From: Flavobacteriaceae bacterium 3519-10
GTDB lineage: Bacteria; Bacteroidota; Bacteroidia; Flavobacteriales; Weeksellaceae
Reading direction: 5' to 3'
Assembly (NCBI GenBank): GCA_000023725.1
Contig: CP001673.1
Span: 1,808,342 to 1,872,341 of the forward strand
Length of the DNA: 64,000 nucleotides
In this document: positions 17,098 to 26,955 of the stretch, piece by piece
Numbering within the stretch: position 1 is the first letter of the stretch
Layout: every line of letters begins with the position of its first letter
Program-made: the position numbers and the translations under genes
The notes under the pieces: model-generated
The model's input: the letters and a program-made list of their open reading frames with translations, nothing else
What the model was told of the DNA's origin: nothing
Database searches by the model: none

Positions 17098-18801
17098 ATG
17101 ACTGAAAACAGAAATAACAGACCGCTCGTCCATTATTCCCTGATTGCCGCCACGCTTCTTATCCAGGTGGTAATCGCTGTTTTTATTTACAATGAATATT
17201 TCAACCAGAAAAAACTGGAATCGATAGAAAGCCAGTTGCGCGACAGCCGCACGCTTGAAAAAGCTGCCCGCGAAGCACGTACAGACCTGCTTCAGGCGCA
17301 AAATCATCTCCAGCTTTATATGGATACGCAGGGCCGCGAAAATCTGGAGGCATACTTTGCATCACTGAGAAAACTCAGCCGTAATCTCGACAGTATTTCT
17401 GGCTCGCCAGACCTCAACCCCGAACTGGCCAAACTGATCCAGCGCAAAAAAAGCGAACTCACTTCCCTACCCGATCTTGACGGTCTCATCCGGTCAGTTT
17501 ATCAAGAATCACAGAAACCCAAATCCGAACGGAAACCTATAGTCATTAAGGAAATCAACATTCCTGCTCCTGCCACGAGCTACCGGACGGATATTGAACG
17601 ACGCGCAGATACGCTTGCAAAGAAGCCACTGCTTTCGCGCCTCAAAGATGCCATCAATAACGAAACCGAGGTTCAGCGCGAGGTGGTTCTGGTTACAACA
17701 AACCGGACAGATTCTTTAGATACATCCAAGATCCGGACAGATATGGACAGTATCGTAAGAAATTTACAGAGCCATTATCAGGACGAAATACGAAAATATG
17801 AAGCCGGTATCGTAAGCGCACGACAACAGAGCGATAACCTGTATCGGACGTATGACCAACTGATCCGCATCAGTAATAACTGGATGGAAGTGTACACCTA
17901 CGCCATCGGCGACTACAATGCTAAACTTCAGGAGCAGCTTGATGATCAGCGTTCTGTAAACAGCCAGGTTCGGAGATACACACTTGTAGGCCTGATTGTT
18001 TTAATGTTTCTGGTGCTATTGCTGATCATTTATTTTACCCGTCAGAGCTTCGAGTATCAGCGGGAATTAAGAGCGGCCAACGCGGAGATCCGGAATAACC
18101 TTAAATTCAAGAACCGCGTGCTCGGGATGCTGAGCCATGAAGTACTCGCACCGCTGAAGATCATCAATTTATTTATCGACCGGATAAGCCGCAAAAACGG
18201 CGATTCCGTTATTGAAGGACATCTGCAATCCATGAAATTTACGAACAGTTCATTGCTGATTCAGGCAGGGCAGATCCTGGAATACGCAAAAAACCAGGAA
18301 AGAAAACCGGTATTGCATCCCGAAAAGTTTAATCTGTTCAACGAAACCGAACGCATTTTGCAGGTCTTCGGGCCATTTATTGAATCGCGGAACAATGTAT
18401 TTGAAGTTGAAAACACGATTCCTGCTGACACCGCGGTTTTTGCTGATAAAATCCTTATTTATCAGTTGTTTACCAATATTTTGGGTAACGCCAATAAATT
18501 TACCGAGAATGGCCGGATCGCTGTCTCTACTAGAATCAGCAGCGAAGAAAAATTAAGATACAGAATGGACGTCACAGTAGCAGATACGGGTTCGGGCATA
18601 AGCAGTGCGGACCTTAAGCGGATATTTGAACCTTACTATCAGGGGCAGTCGTCGGCAGGTCCCGAAAACATTGGTGCCGGTCTTGGTCTTAATCTTTGCC
18701 GTGAAACTGTGGAGCTACTGGGCGGAAAGATCTGGGCCGAAAGCCAGTCCGGGCGCGGAACCACCATTAATTTCTATATTCATCTCGATAAAGAATCTTA
18801 A
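17098..18801 (+). CDS. Membrane-bound sensor histidine kinase
   Basis: A 567-residue protein with TM1 (about 13-31), a long extracytoplasmic helical sensor region (about 35-294) with no recognised domain, and TM2 (about 295-314). The kinase core follows: HisKA with the H-box SHEVLAPL (His347), N-box NILGNANKFTENG, G1 VADTGSGI, F-box IFEPYYQ and G2 GAGLGLNL. It is a complete and probably active kinase. The next gene starts directly after its TAA, so the partner is almost certainly the adjacent LuxR-type regulator. An alternative GTG start (17083) would add five residues. Confidence 0.92.
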   Translation: MTENRNNRPLVHYSLIAATLLIQVVIAVFIYNEYFNQKKLESIESQLRDSRTLEKAAREARTDLLQAQNHLQLYMDTQGRENLEAYFASLRKLSRNLDSISGSPDLNPELAKLIQRKKSELTSLPDLDGLIRSVYQESQKPKSERKPIVIKEINIPAPATSYRTDIERRADTLAKKPLLSRLKDAINNETEVQREVVLVTTNRTDSLDTSKIRTDMDSIVRNLQSHYQDEIRKYEAGIVSARQQSDNLYRTYDQLIRISNNWMEVYTYAIGDYNAKLQEQLDDQRSVNSQVRRYTLVGLIVLMFLVLLLIIYFTRQSFEYQRELRAANAEIRNNLKFKNRVLGMLSHEVLAPLKIINLFIDRISRKNGDSVIEGHLQSMKFTNSSLLIQAGQILEYAKNQERKPVLHPEKFNLFNETERILQVFGPFIESRNNVFEVENTIPADTAVFADKILIYQLFTNILGNANKFTENGRIAVSTRISSEEKLRYRMDVTVADTGSGISSADLKRIFEPYYQGQSSAGPENIGAGLGLNLCRETVELLGGKIWAESQSGRGTTINFYIHLDKES

Positions 18802-19452
18802 ATGACTGAGGGAAAAATAATATTCCTGTTGGGCGACGACCACCAGATTGTACGGCAGGGCCTAAGCTTCGTAATCAACGATCTGTTCCCGAATTCGGAA
18901 ATCAAACATGCGCCCACTTTAAACGACGTTCTTTTAAAAGCACAGGTCGGCCCCATCGATATTGCGGTGCTGGACGCGCAGTTTCCGGACGGAAATTCAA
19001 TTTCAATCATTAAAAAACTGCGTGAGCTTCAGCCCGCGGTTAAGATTCTCATTTTTACAAGTTCAGAAGAAGAGCATTTTGCGTTGAGGTTTCTCCGCGA
19101 AGGAGCCAACGGGTTTCTAAGTAAGCTCAGCGAAGAATCTGAAATTGAAACCGCACTGGCTGAAATGGTGAATAACGGAAACTACCTTCCGCCCCTTACC
19201 CGCCAAATGCTCGCGGAATCGGCTGTAAATCCGGAAAATACAGATCCTCTGTCAAAACTTACCGACCGCGAACTCGAGGTAGCTGATTTGCTCGCCCAGG
19301 GTCTTGGGAATCTTGAAGTGGCAAATCATCTGGACCTTCGCCAAAATACCGTAAGCACTTTTAAAAAAAGGATTTTCAGCAAACTGAATGTGGAGAATAT
19401 GGTAGATTTCATCGAACTGATGCGGATCATCCGGCCTTCAGGCGGTAGATAA
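18802..19452 (+). CDS. NarL/LuxR-family response regulator
   Basis: A 216-residue regulator with an N-terminal receiver (1 to about 120; phospho-acceptor Asp58 in VLDAQFPDG, acidic pair GDD at 11-13, conserved Thr in IFTSS) and a C-terminal LuxR HTH (about 150-205, LTDRELEVADLLAQG then ANHLDLRQNTVSTFKKRIFSKL). The conserved receiver lysine sits in LSKLS. Its ATG abuts the kinase stop codon, so the two are translationally coupled. It may control the neighbouring glycosyltransferase gene, but no binding site was identified. Confidence 0.93.
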   Translation: MTEGKIIFLLGDDHQIVRQGLSFVINDLFPNSEIKHAPTLNDVLLKAQVGPIDIAVLDAQFPDGNSISIIKKLRELQPAVKILIFTSSEEEHFALRFLREGANGFLSKLSEESEIETALAEMVNNGNYLPPLTRQMLAESAVNPENTDPLSKLTDRELEVADLLAQGLGNLEVANHLDLRQNTVSTFKKRIFSKLNVENMVDFIELMRIIRPSGGR

Positions 19453-19558
19453 AAATCTACAACGATCTCGACAAACATCGGTACGTTCTATACGCTGAAA
19501 AATAAATACATGCCCTTACTTTGCGCCGAATCTTAATGAAACAGGCACACTAAGGCAT

Positions 19559-20944
19559 ATGAAGAACAGCATTTTACAACATAAATTACCTTTTCCTACC
19601 CGAAGAATCGGTTTTATAGCACGGTTAAAATCACTAAATAAAAAAGAATACGGCGTATTGATCGGAGCACAGATCCTGATGTTCAGCGCGATATACGCGG
19701 TAAACAATTTCCATCCCTATTTCGAGGAACTTCACTTTCAGCGCATGGAAACACTGCCTGGAAGAATTTTGGTTTACTTCCTGCTTACAGCACTTGTTTT
19801 CCAGGTGAGTTTTCTGCTCTACATCGCATTCTTATTCGTAAGATACAGGCCTGTGGAAGGTGTGGCGGACAGCGAATTGCCAACCTGCACAGTCATCGTA
19901 CCGGCCTTTAACGAAGGAAGTTTAGTCTATGACACCCTAAAAAGTATCGCTGCCAGCGGCTTTCCGGCGCACAAGATGCAGATCATCGCGATAGACGACG
20001 GAAGCACGGATGATACCTGGCATTGGATAGTGAAAGCCAACAAGGACCTCAACAACAGCATAACCATCTGGCAACAGCCCGAGAACAAAGGAAAACGGCA
20101 TGCACTTTACCATGGTTTTACTACAGGAAGCGGCGAGGTTTTTATCACCATCGATTCAGATTCGGTGGTAAAGCCGGATACCATTCGAAACCTCGTAAGT
20201 CCGTTTGTGGTAAATGAAAACTGTGGCGCTGTGGCCGGAAATGTAAAAGTACTGAACCGCAATCAGGGAATGATCCCACGGATGCTGAATGTGAGTTTTG
20301 TTTTCAGTTTTGAATTTATGCGCGCAGCCGAAAGTTCCCTGGGCTTCGTCCTGTGTACGCCTGGCGCTCTCTCCGCCTACCGCCGTGATTCGGTCTTAAA
20401 CTGTCTCGACGAATGGATCAACCAGAAATTTATGGGGAAATTCGCTACCATTGGCGAAGACCGCGCGATGACGAATCTTATTCTTGAACAGGGACGCGAT
20501 GTTCAGTTTCAGCGGAACGCAACCGTGCTTACAAATACGCCTGTAGGTTATAAAACGCTGCATAAAATGTTCACGCGCTGGGGACGCAGCAACGTTAGGG
20601 AAACGCTTATGATGAACAGGTTTATGTTTAAACGCTTCCGCGAAAACAACAGAGGCGGGGCCCGCTTTATCTACCTTCATCAGTGGATGAAACTGGTGAT
20701 GGCATATCCGCTGATGCTGCTTATGTTTTGGTTCCTGTTTACACATCCTTTACTTTATGTGAGTTCCGCGCTTACCGGAACCTTCGTTTTTTCAAGTATT
20801 CAAATGCTGTTTTTCAGCCGGAAATATCCGGTTGGCGAAGCGTTGTGGGCGTATCCTTACAGTGTGTTATACCTGTTCGGCCTCTTCTGGATCTTCCCTT
20901 TTGCGATTGCAACCGTGAAAAACGGAGGCTGGCTGACACGTTGA
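19559..20944 (+). CDS. Membrane family 2 glycosyltransferase (processive polysaccharide synthase type)
   Basis: A 461-residue protein with two N-terminal TM helices (about 33-50 and 68-92), a cytoplasmic GT2 catalytic domain and C-terminal TM helices (about 380-455). The catalytic motifs are IDDGSTDDTW, TIDSDSVV (DxD), the GEDRAMT acceptor-base motif, and TRWGRS in place of QxxRW. This layout is that of hyaluronan/chitin/poly-GlcNAc synthases, which polymerise and extrude a sugar chain. The polymer is not identifiable. It lies 106 bp behind the regulator gene, so an exopolysaccharide under two-component control is a reasonable guess. Confidence 0.87.
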   Translation: MKNSILQHKLPFPTRRIGFIARLKSLNKKEYGVLIGAQILMFSAIYAVNNFHPYFEELHFQRMETLPGRILVYFLLTALVFQVSFLLYIAFLFVRYRPVEGVADSELPTCTVIVPAFNEGSLVYDTLKSIAASGFPAHKMQIIAIDDGSTDDTWHWIVKANKDLNNSITIWQQPENKGKRHALYHGFTTGSGEVFITIDSDSVVKPDTIRNLVSPFVVNENCGAVAGNVKVLNRNQGMIPRMLNVSFVFSFEFMRAAESSLGFVLCTPGALSAYRRDSVLNCLDEWINQKFMGKFATIGEDRAMTNLILEQGRDVQFQRNATVLTNTPVGYKTLHKMFTRWGRSNVRETLMMNRFMFKRFRENNRGGARFIYLHQWMKLVMAYPLMLLMFWFLFTHPLLYVSSALTGTFVFSSIQMLFFSRKYPVGEALWAYPYSVLYLFGLFWIFPFAIATVKNGGWLTR

Positions 20945-20966
20945 CCGACACTCATTCTGGCGTGGG

Positions 20967-20997
20967 TTGGCTATAAAGCCCGAAAACATTATCTTTG
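20967..20997 (+). promoter_or_regulatory. Promoter of the sensory/CheR-CheB operon
   Basis: TTG (20967-20969), a 20-nt spacer and TATCTTTG (20990-20997) match the Bacteroidota consensus. Transcription would begin near 21003, about 33 nt before the first ATG of the operon. Confidence 0.65.
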
Positions 20998-21035
20998 AAA
21001 TCTTATGTATTTCAATTTTAATTTATTACTGAAAA

Positions 21036-22151
21036 ATGATCTTAATTGTCGATGATTCACCTCAAAATATTATATCCCTCAAAAAGGTTCTCGAGAAAAA
21101 CGATTTTGAAGTCGACACGGCGTCATCCGGCGAAGAAGCATTAAAAAAAATTCTTAAGAAATCATATGTTCTGATCATCCTCGACGTGCAGATGCCGGGC
21201 ATGGACGGTTTTGAAGTGGCAGAGGCTATTTCCGGCTACAGCAGGGCAAAAGAAACCGCCATCATCTTCCTTTCTGCGGCCAGCGCCAATGTTAGCCTCA
21301 TCACAAAAGGCTACTCATCCGGCGGCCTCGATTACATCAGCAAACCTGTGGATATGAACATCCTGCTGCTGAAAGTGAAAACGTTTTACCGCATCTATGA
21401 ACAAAGCCGTGCACTGAATGAAATGCAGAACGCGCTGCGCGAAGAAATCGAGTTCAGGAAAGAAGCAGAACGTAAAAAAGACGAATTCATCTCCATTGCC
21501 AGCCATGAACTTAAAACCCCAATGACGAGCATCAAAGGGTACATCCAGCTGCTTGAACGGAGCATTGAAAAAAACGACATCGAAACCACGAAAATACGGT
21601 TGGGTAAAGTACAGAACCAGATCGAAAAACTCAATCTCCTCGTGGCAGACCTGCTCGACATCTCAAAAATCGAAAGTGGCAAGCTGAAATTTAATAAAAA
21701 ACATTTCTGCTACGATGAAGTGCTGAGCCATATCCTGGAGGTGATGCAACAGTCGAATCCGCATATCACCATCATGAAAATAGGTCAGGTAGAAGACAGC
21801 GTGTATGCCGACGAGATGCGTATTGAGCAGGTGATTATTAATTTCATAACCAATGCCATAAAATATTCGCCTGGCAGCGAAGAAATTCATGTACTCACAG
21901 AAATTCAGGACGGGCACATCTATTGCGCGGTCCGCGATTTCGGCATCGGAATGTCGCCCGAGCACCAAAACAAAATCTTCGACAAATTTTACCGTATTGA
22001 GGAAACCTCCGAGCGTTTTCAGGGGCTGGGCATCGGGCTCTACATCTGCCAGGAAATCATCGGCCGCCACGAAGGCACCATTGGCGTAAAAAGCACGCCT
22101 GGCCAGGGTTCTGAATTTTATTTCACACTGCCGCTCACTCCAGTACAATGA
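21036..22151 (+). CDS. Receiver-histidine kinase hybrid without a sensor domain
   Basis: A 371-residue soluble protein: an N-terminal receiver (1 to about 120, Asp50 in ILDVQMPGMDG), a coiled-coil linker (about 120-150), HisKA with SHELKTP (His157), and HATPase with NAIKYSPGS, VRDFGIGM, IFDKFYR and GLGIGLYI. With the receiver in front, it is built to have its kinase activity set by phosphorylation from another protein, most simply the hybrid kinase encoded next. The two genes overlap by 4 bp (ATGA at 22148-22151). It is the first gene of the operon. Confidence 0.92.
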   Translation: MILIVDDSPQNIISLKKVLEKNDFEVDTASSGEEALKKILKKSYVLIILDVQMPGMDGFEVAEAISGYSRAKETAIIFLSAASANVSLITKGYSSGGLDYISKPVDMNILLLKVKTFYRIYEQSRALNEMQNALREEIEFRKEAERKKDEFISIASHELKTPMTSIKGYIQLLERSIEKNDIETTKIRLGKVQNQIEKLNLLVADLLDISKIESGKLKFNKKHFCYDEVLSHILEVMQQSNPHITIMKIGQVEDSVYADEMRIEQVIINFITNAIKYSPGSEEIHVLTEIQDGHIYCAVRDFGIGMSPEHQNKIFDKFYRIEETSERFQGLGIGLYICQEIIGRHEGTIGVKSTPGQGSEFYFTLPLTPVQ

Positions 22152-25100
22152 CAAACAGAATAACCAACACTATGAGTTTTAAAAAAAACCTACTATTTGG
22201 CCTTGGGCTTTCCCTGCTACTGCTGCTGATCAGTTCCGTGGCTTCATATATCAGCATCAGAAACCTCATCGAAAGTTCCACGATGGTACGGAACAGCAAC
22301 AAGATCATCACAGATCTCGATCACGTTTTTTCTTTGGTTAAAGATGCCGAAACCGGTCAGCGCGGATATCTGCTTACCGGCGATGCACGTTTTCTGGAGC
22401 CTTACAACCGTGCGAAAGACAAAATTTCGGATGCTGTTACCGTACTTTCCGCAGAAATCAGCAACACGCACACGCAGAGCAGAAACCTCGAAAAGTTGCA
22501 GCAAAGTATTGGGTCGCGGATAGAAATCCTGGATCGCAACCTGAATTACAAACGTACTGATAATCCGGTGACACCGGAGCAGATGCTCTCAGGCAAAATT
22601 CATATGGACCAGATCCGCACCACCGTGGCCATGATGCAGGCCGAAGAGCAGGCAGTGTTGAAGGCCCGTACGGACACCATGAATAAGTTTGCCTCCTATA
22701 CGCCGGTGCTCATCATATTCTCGGCACTATTGGCGATCTGCATTACGCTCATCTTTTTCCGGAAAGTGAGTCAGGATTTCAAAGAAAAAACGCTCCTTAC
22801 CGAGAAAGTTGAACAAAAAAACCTTGAAACTGAAAACCGACTGATCGCGATTGAAAATGTGGCGGCGCAAATCTCGGGCGGCGACTATAATATTCTGCTC
22901 GATCAGAATGCCAAAGACAGCCTTGGCAGTGTGGCCGGCCCACTCAACCGTATGGCAGAATCCCTTCAGACATCATTTAAGACACTTGAGGAAAAGGAAT
23001 GGCTGAGCAGCGCAGTTGCAAAACTCAACGACCGCATGATGGGCGAAAAAACCATGGAAAAACTCGCGGCCGATATCCTGGACAGCATTACCGAACATAC
23101 TGAAAGCAGTGTTGCAGCACTCTATCTGCACCAGGACAACCGTCTTCACCTTACGGGCAGCTATGCACTTTCGGTGGCTAATACCAAAAGGACGCTGGAG
23201 ATGGGTGAAGGTATTTCGGGTGAAGCCTTTAGGAACGGTAAAAGTCTGCTTGTTGAAGATATTGCTGATGACCAAACCACCATCAGTTATGCCTCCGGAA
23301 CCACAAAACCGAAAAATATTATTGCGATCCCGATCACCACGTACAATATTCCGCTGGGCGTACTTGAACTGGGCGCTACGCATGAATATTCCCCACGTCA
23401 GATTGAATTTCTGAAAGCTGTGGCTGGCAACGTTGGGTTGGCTTTCCATAGTGTACAAAGCCGCATCAAACTGCAGGAACTGCTTGAAGAGACCCAGGCA
23501 CAGTCGGAGGAACTGCAGTCCCAGCATTCAGAACTCGAGAATATAAATTCCGAGCTTGAAGCACAGTCGCAAAAGCTGCTCGCTTCCGAAGAAGAACTCC
23601 GCGTACAGCAGGAAGAACTTCTGCAGAGCAACCAGGAACTCGAAGAAAGAAGCGCACTTCTTGAAGAAAAAAATATGCTTATCGAGCAGCGTAATATCGA
23701 TATTCAGCAGAAATCAATTGAACTTGAGCAGAGTACAAAATACAAGTCGGAATTCCTGGCAAACATGTCGCACGAACTCCGCACTCCGCTCAACTCCATC
23801 CTTTTGCTGTCTAAACTGATGACCGAAAGCGAAGACCTCGACGAACAGTATGTGGAATATGCAGCGGTGATGCAGAGCTCCGGACAGGGTCTGCTCACGT
23901 TGATTGACGAAATTCTCGACCTTTCGAAAATTGAATCGGGCAAAATGACGCTTGAGATCATGGACGTACCGCTGGCCGAAATCACCGATGATATGCGGAT
24001 GCTGTTTTTGCCGATGGCCAAAGACAAAAATCTTGAATTGAAGGTAGAGACCGAAGCACAGGCTCCTCAGATGTTGCAAACCGATAAACTCCGCCTAGAG
24101 CAGATCCTTAAAAATCTGCTTTCAAACGCGATTAAATTTACCTCAACCGGAAGCATTACCCTGCAGGTGAGCGGTGATGAGGCACACACTAAAATTATTT
24201 TTAAAGTAATCGACACCGGAATCGGTATTGCTAAAGACAAAATGCGCCTCGTATTTGAAGCCTTTCAGCAGGCTGACGGATCTACGCAGCGCAAATACGG
24301 CGGCACCGGACTCGGACTTTCAATCAGCCGCGAACTTGCCAGACTTCTCGGTGGTGAAATTACACTTGAAAGCACTGAAGGCAAAGGCAGCGAGTTCACA
24401 CTCACGGTGCCCGTGGACGCTTCAAAAGTACAGGAAATTACAGAACTTCGTAAAGAAGAACCCGCTGTTACTATCGTTGAGAAAACTGCAGACAAGCCTC
24501 AGCGTTTCATTGCGAGCCACGTACCACAACCCGTGGACGACGACCGGGATTCCATCACAGAGGACGATAAGGTAATCCTGATTATCGAAGATGACACACC
24601 GTTCGCCAAGATCCTGCTGGAATATGCGCGGAACAAAAATTACAAAGGACTTGTCGCCGTACGTGGAGATGTAGGCCTCGAAATGGCGCAGCAATATAAG
24701 CCGTTAGCGATACTTCTGGACATTCAGCTTCCGGTTATGGACGGCTGGCAGGTGATGGAAGCACTTAAATCCAATCCCGAAACCAAGCCGATTCCGGTTC
24801 ATATCATGTCGTCGATGAAGCTTAAGCAGGAAAGCCTGCTGAGAGGCGCCGTAGATTTCATCAACAAACCTTTCGCACTCGAGCAGATGCAGGTGATCTT
24901 TAAAAAACTTGAAGATGCCCTCAACCGCGGACCTAAAAAAGTGCTGATTGTAGAAGAGAATGAGCAGCATGCAAAAGCGCTGAGTTTCTTTTTGAGCACC
25001 AACAACATCACCACGAACATCGCCACCAACGTAAGCGACAGTATAGACTCGCTTAAAAAACGTGAGATCGACTGTGTAATACTCGACATGGGAGTTCCCG

Positions 25101-25750
25101 ACAGAAATGCCTACGAAACCCTTGAAACCATCAAGCAGAGTGAAGGCCTCGAGCAACTGCCGATTATCGTATTTACAGGCAAAAACCTGTCGCAGGGCGA
25201 AGAAAACCGAATTAAGAAATATGCAGATTCTATTGTGGTGAAAACAGCGTACTCGTACCAGAGAATTTTAGATGAAGCCGGGCTTTTCCTTCATCTGGTG
25301 GAAGAAAAAAACAAGAAAAAGCACGAAAGAATTTCAGGTTTCGACAATTCGGGCGAACTGAGAAATATTCTAAAAGATAAAACTGTTCTGATCGCTGATG
25401 ATGATGTGCGCAATATCTTTTCACTTACCAAAGCTCTTGAAGTGCACGGCATGAAGGTAATTCCGGCAATGGACGGCAAGGAGGCACTCGTAGCTCTGGA
25501 GAAAAATCCTGCAGTGGATGTGGTGCTGATGGACATGATGATGCCCGAGATGGATGGCTACGAAAGCATCCGCGAAATCCGCTCGGCACCCAAATACAGA
25601 AACCTGCCCGTGCTGGCCGTAACTTCTAAAGCGATGATGGGCGACCGCGAAAAATGCATCGCGGTTGGAGCCTCAGATTATATTTCGAAACCGGTGGACA
25701 TCGATCAGCTTATTTCGTTACTCCGCGTTTGGCTTTACGATAAAAATTAA
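22148..25750 (+). CDS. CHASE3-HAMP-GAF hybrid histidine kinase with three receivers
   Basis: A 1200-residue membrane kinase. TM1 is about 14-34; a CHASE3-type extracytoplasmic sensor about 38-175 contains DAETGQRGYLLTGD; TM2 is about 183-204; a HAMP/linker about 225-280; GAF about 285-435; a long coiled coil about 437-530; HisKA SHELRTP (His542); HATPase to about 757; then receivers with Asp858, Asp980 and Asp1129. The second receiver is divergent: it has EEN in place of the DD pair and VPDRN in place of MPxxDG. A relay from His542 through several receivers to the stand-alone regulators downstream is likely. A start at residue 9 (ATG 22172) is possible. Confidence 0.93.
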   Translation: MTNRITNTMSFKKNLLFGLGLSLLLLLISSVASYISIRNLIESSTMVRNSNKIITDLDHVFSLVKDAETGQRGYLLTGDARFLEPYNRAKDKISDAVTVLSAEISNTHTQSRNLEKLQQSIGSRIEILDRNLNYKRTDNPVTPEQMLSGKIHMDQIRTTVAMMQAEEQAVLKARTDTMNKFASYTPVLIIFSALLAICITLIFFRKVSQDFKEKTLLTEKVEQKNLETENRLIAIENVAAQISGGDYNILLDQNAKDSLGSVAGPLNRMAESLQTSFKTLEEKEWLSSAVAKLNDRMMGEKTMEKLAADILDSITEHTESSVAALYLHQDNRLHLTGSYALSVANTKRTLEMGEGISGEAFRNGKSLLVEDIADDQTTISYASGTTKPKNIIAIPITTYNIPLGVLELGATHEYSPRQIEFLKAVAGNVGLAFHSVQSRIKLQELLEETQAQSEELQSQHSELENINSELEAQSQKLLASEEELRVQQEELLQSNQELEERSALLEEKNMLIEQRNIDIQQKSIELEQSTKYKSEFLANMSHELRTPLNSILLLSKLMTESEDLDEQYVEYAAVMQSSGQGLLTLIDEILDLSKIESGKMTLEIMDVPLAEITDDMRMLFLPMAKDKNLELKVETEAQAPQMLQTDKLRLEQILKNLLSNAIKFTSTGSITLQVSGDEAHTKIIFKVIDTGIGIAKDKMRLVFEAFQQADGSTQRKYGGTGLGLSISRELARLLGGEITLESTEGKGSEFTLTVPVDASKVQEITELRKEEPAVTIVEKTADKPQRFIASHVPQPVDDDRDSITEDDKVILIIEDDTPFAKILLEYARNKNYKGLVAVRGDVGLEMAQQYKPLAILLDIQLPVMDGWQVMEALKSNPETKPIPVHIMSSMKLKQESLLRGAVDFINKPFALEQMQVIFKKLEDALNRGPKKVLIVEENEQHAKALSFFLSTNNITTNIATNVSDSIDSLKKREIDCVILDMGVPDRNAYETLETIKQSEGLEQLPIIVFTGKNLSQGEENRIKKYADSIVVKTAYSYQRILDEAGLFLHLVEEKNKKKHERISGFDNSGELRNILKDKTVLIADDDVRNIFSLTKALEVHGMKVIPAMDGKEALVALEKNPAVDVVLMDMMMPEMDGYESIREIRSAPKYRNLPVLAVTSKAMMGDREKCIAVGASDYISKPVDIDQLISLLRVWLYDKN

Positions 25751-25761
25751 AATTTCAGCTT

Positions 25762-26133
25762 ATGAAATCATTAAAGGAAATCCTCATCATCGACGATGAC
25801 AGCAAGAATATTTTTGCCTTAAGTGCGGTTCTGAAAGCCCGGAAATACAGTTGTGTTTCAGCACTCAGCGCGCAGGAGGGACTCACGAAACTCAAAAACA
25901 ACAAAAATATCGGTGTGGTTCTGATGGATATGATGATGCCCGAGATGGACGGCTATGAAGCCATCGCTAAAATGAAAGCTGATGCCGACCTGCGGCATAT
26001 TCCGGTAATTGCCATTACGGCGCAGGCGATGACGGGCGACCGCGAAAAATGCCTTGAAGCCGGTGCGGACGGATATATTTCGAAACCCGTAGATGTGGAC
26101 GAACTTTTGCAGCAGCTGAATAAAATATTTTAA
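25762..26133 (+). CDS. Single-domain response regulator (CheY-like)
   Basis: A 123-residue receiver without output domain: acidic DDD (11-13), phospho-acceptor Asp56 in VLMDMMMPEMDG, Thr in AITAQ and Lys in ISKPVD. It shares the stretch VVLMDMMMPEMDGYE, the MxGDREKC segment and the YISKPVD end with the last receiver of the preceding hybrid kinase, which suggests one arose by duplication of the other. It starts 12 bp after the kinase and ends 1 bp before the cheR start. Likely a diffusible phosphate carrier. Confidence 0.93.
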   Translation: MKSLKEILIIDDDSKNIFALSAVLKARKYSCVSALSAQEGLTKLKNNKNIGVVLMDMMMPEMDGYEAIAKMKADADLRHIPVIAITAQAMTGDREKCLEAGADGYISKPVDVDELLQQLNKIF

Positions 26134-26134
26134 C

Positions 26135-26953
26135 GTGATTTCTGAACACAGCGACGAACATTTAGAAACCATCCTCTCGGACGTGCTCGAAATTTATGGG
26201 TACGATTTCACGGGTTATTCGCGTGCTTCCCTCAAGCGGCGCATCGTAAGGCTGTACGAGCTCGACAAATTTGTGAGCTTCGCCGAATACCGCTATAAGA
26301 TCCGGACAGAACCTTCGTACTTCAAACGTTTTCTGCAGCAGGTGACGATTAACGTTACTGAAATGTTCCGCGATCCGGCATTCTACAGCACCCTCAGAAC
26401 CGAAATTCTGCCACGGCTTGGCACCTACCCTTTCATCCGCATTTGGGTGGCGGGCTGCAGCACGGGCGAGGAAGCGTACTCAATCGCGATTTTCCTGAAG
26501 GAACTTAACCTGCTGCACAAATCACTGATTTACGCTACTGATATTAACAGCGCAGTACTCGAAAATGCCGCACAGGCCATCATCCCGATGAGCAAACTGC
26601 AGCTTTACACCGAAAATTACATTGCCGCGGGAGGCAGCGAGCAGTTTTCAGACTATTATACCGCGAATTACTCATTGGGTAAACTCAACAACGAACTTAA
26701 ATCAAAGATTATATTTTCTGGCCACAATCTGGTGACTGACAATTCATTCAACGAATTCCAGCTTATCCTTTGCCGCAACGTGATTATCTATTTCGACCGG
26801 CCACTGCAGAATAAAGTGTTCGGACTTTTCGACAACAGCCTCGAGAAATTCGGTTATCTCGCACTCGGAACCAAGGAATCGCTCGATTTCTCACCGGTCG
26901 CGAAAAATTTCGAAAGACTGCCGGCAGCAAAAATCTGGCGAAAAATCTACTAA
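26135..26953 (+). CDS. cheR: CheR-type protein-glutamate methyltransferase
   Basis: A 272-residue two-domain CheR: an N-terminal helical domain (to about 75) with the conserved NVTEMFRD (73-80), and a SAM-binding domain with VAGCSTGEEAYS (105-116) and the late LCRNVIIYFD. CheR methylates glutamates on chemoreceptors. No receptor gene is nearby, so it may act on the coiled coil of the hybrid kinase, as in other CheR/CheB-linked kinases. The start is GTG at 26135, directly behind the preceding TAA. Confidence 0.93.
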   Translation: MISEHSDEHLETILSDVLEIYGYDFTGYSRASLKRRIVRLYELDKFVSFAEYRYKIRTEPSYFKRFLQQVTINVTEMFRDPAFYSTLRTEILPRLGTYPFIRIWVAGCSTGEEAYSIAIFLKELNLLHKSLIYATDINSAVLENAAQAIIPMSKLQLYTENYIAAGGSEQFSDYYTANYSLGKLNNELKSKIIFSGHNLVTDNSFNEFQLILCRNVIIYFDRPLQNKVFGLFDNSLEKFGYLALGTKESLDFSPVAKNFERLPAAKIWRKIY

Positions 26954-26955
26954 CC

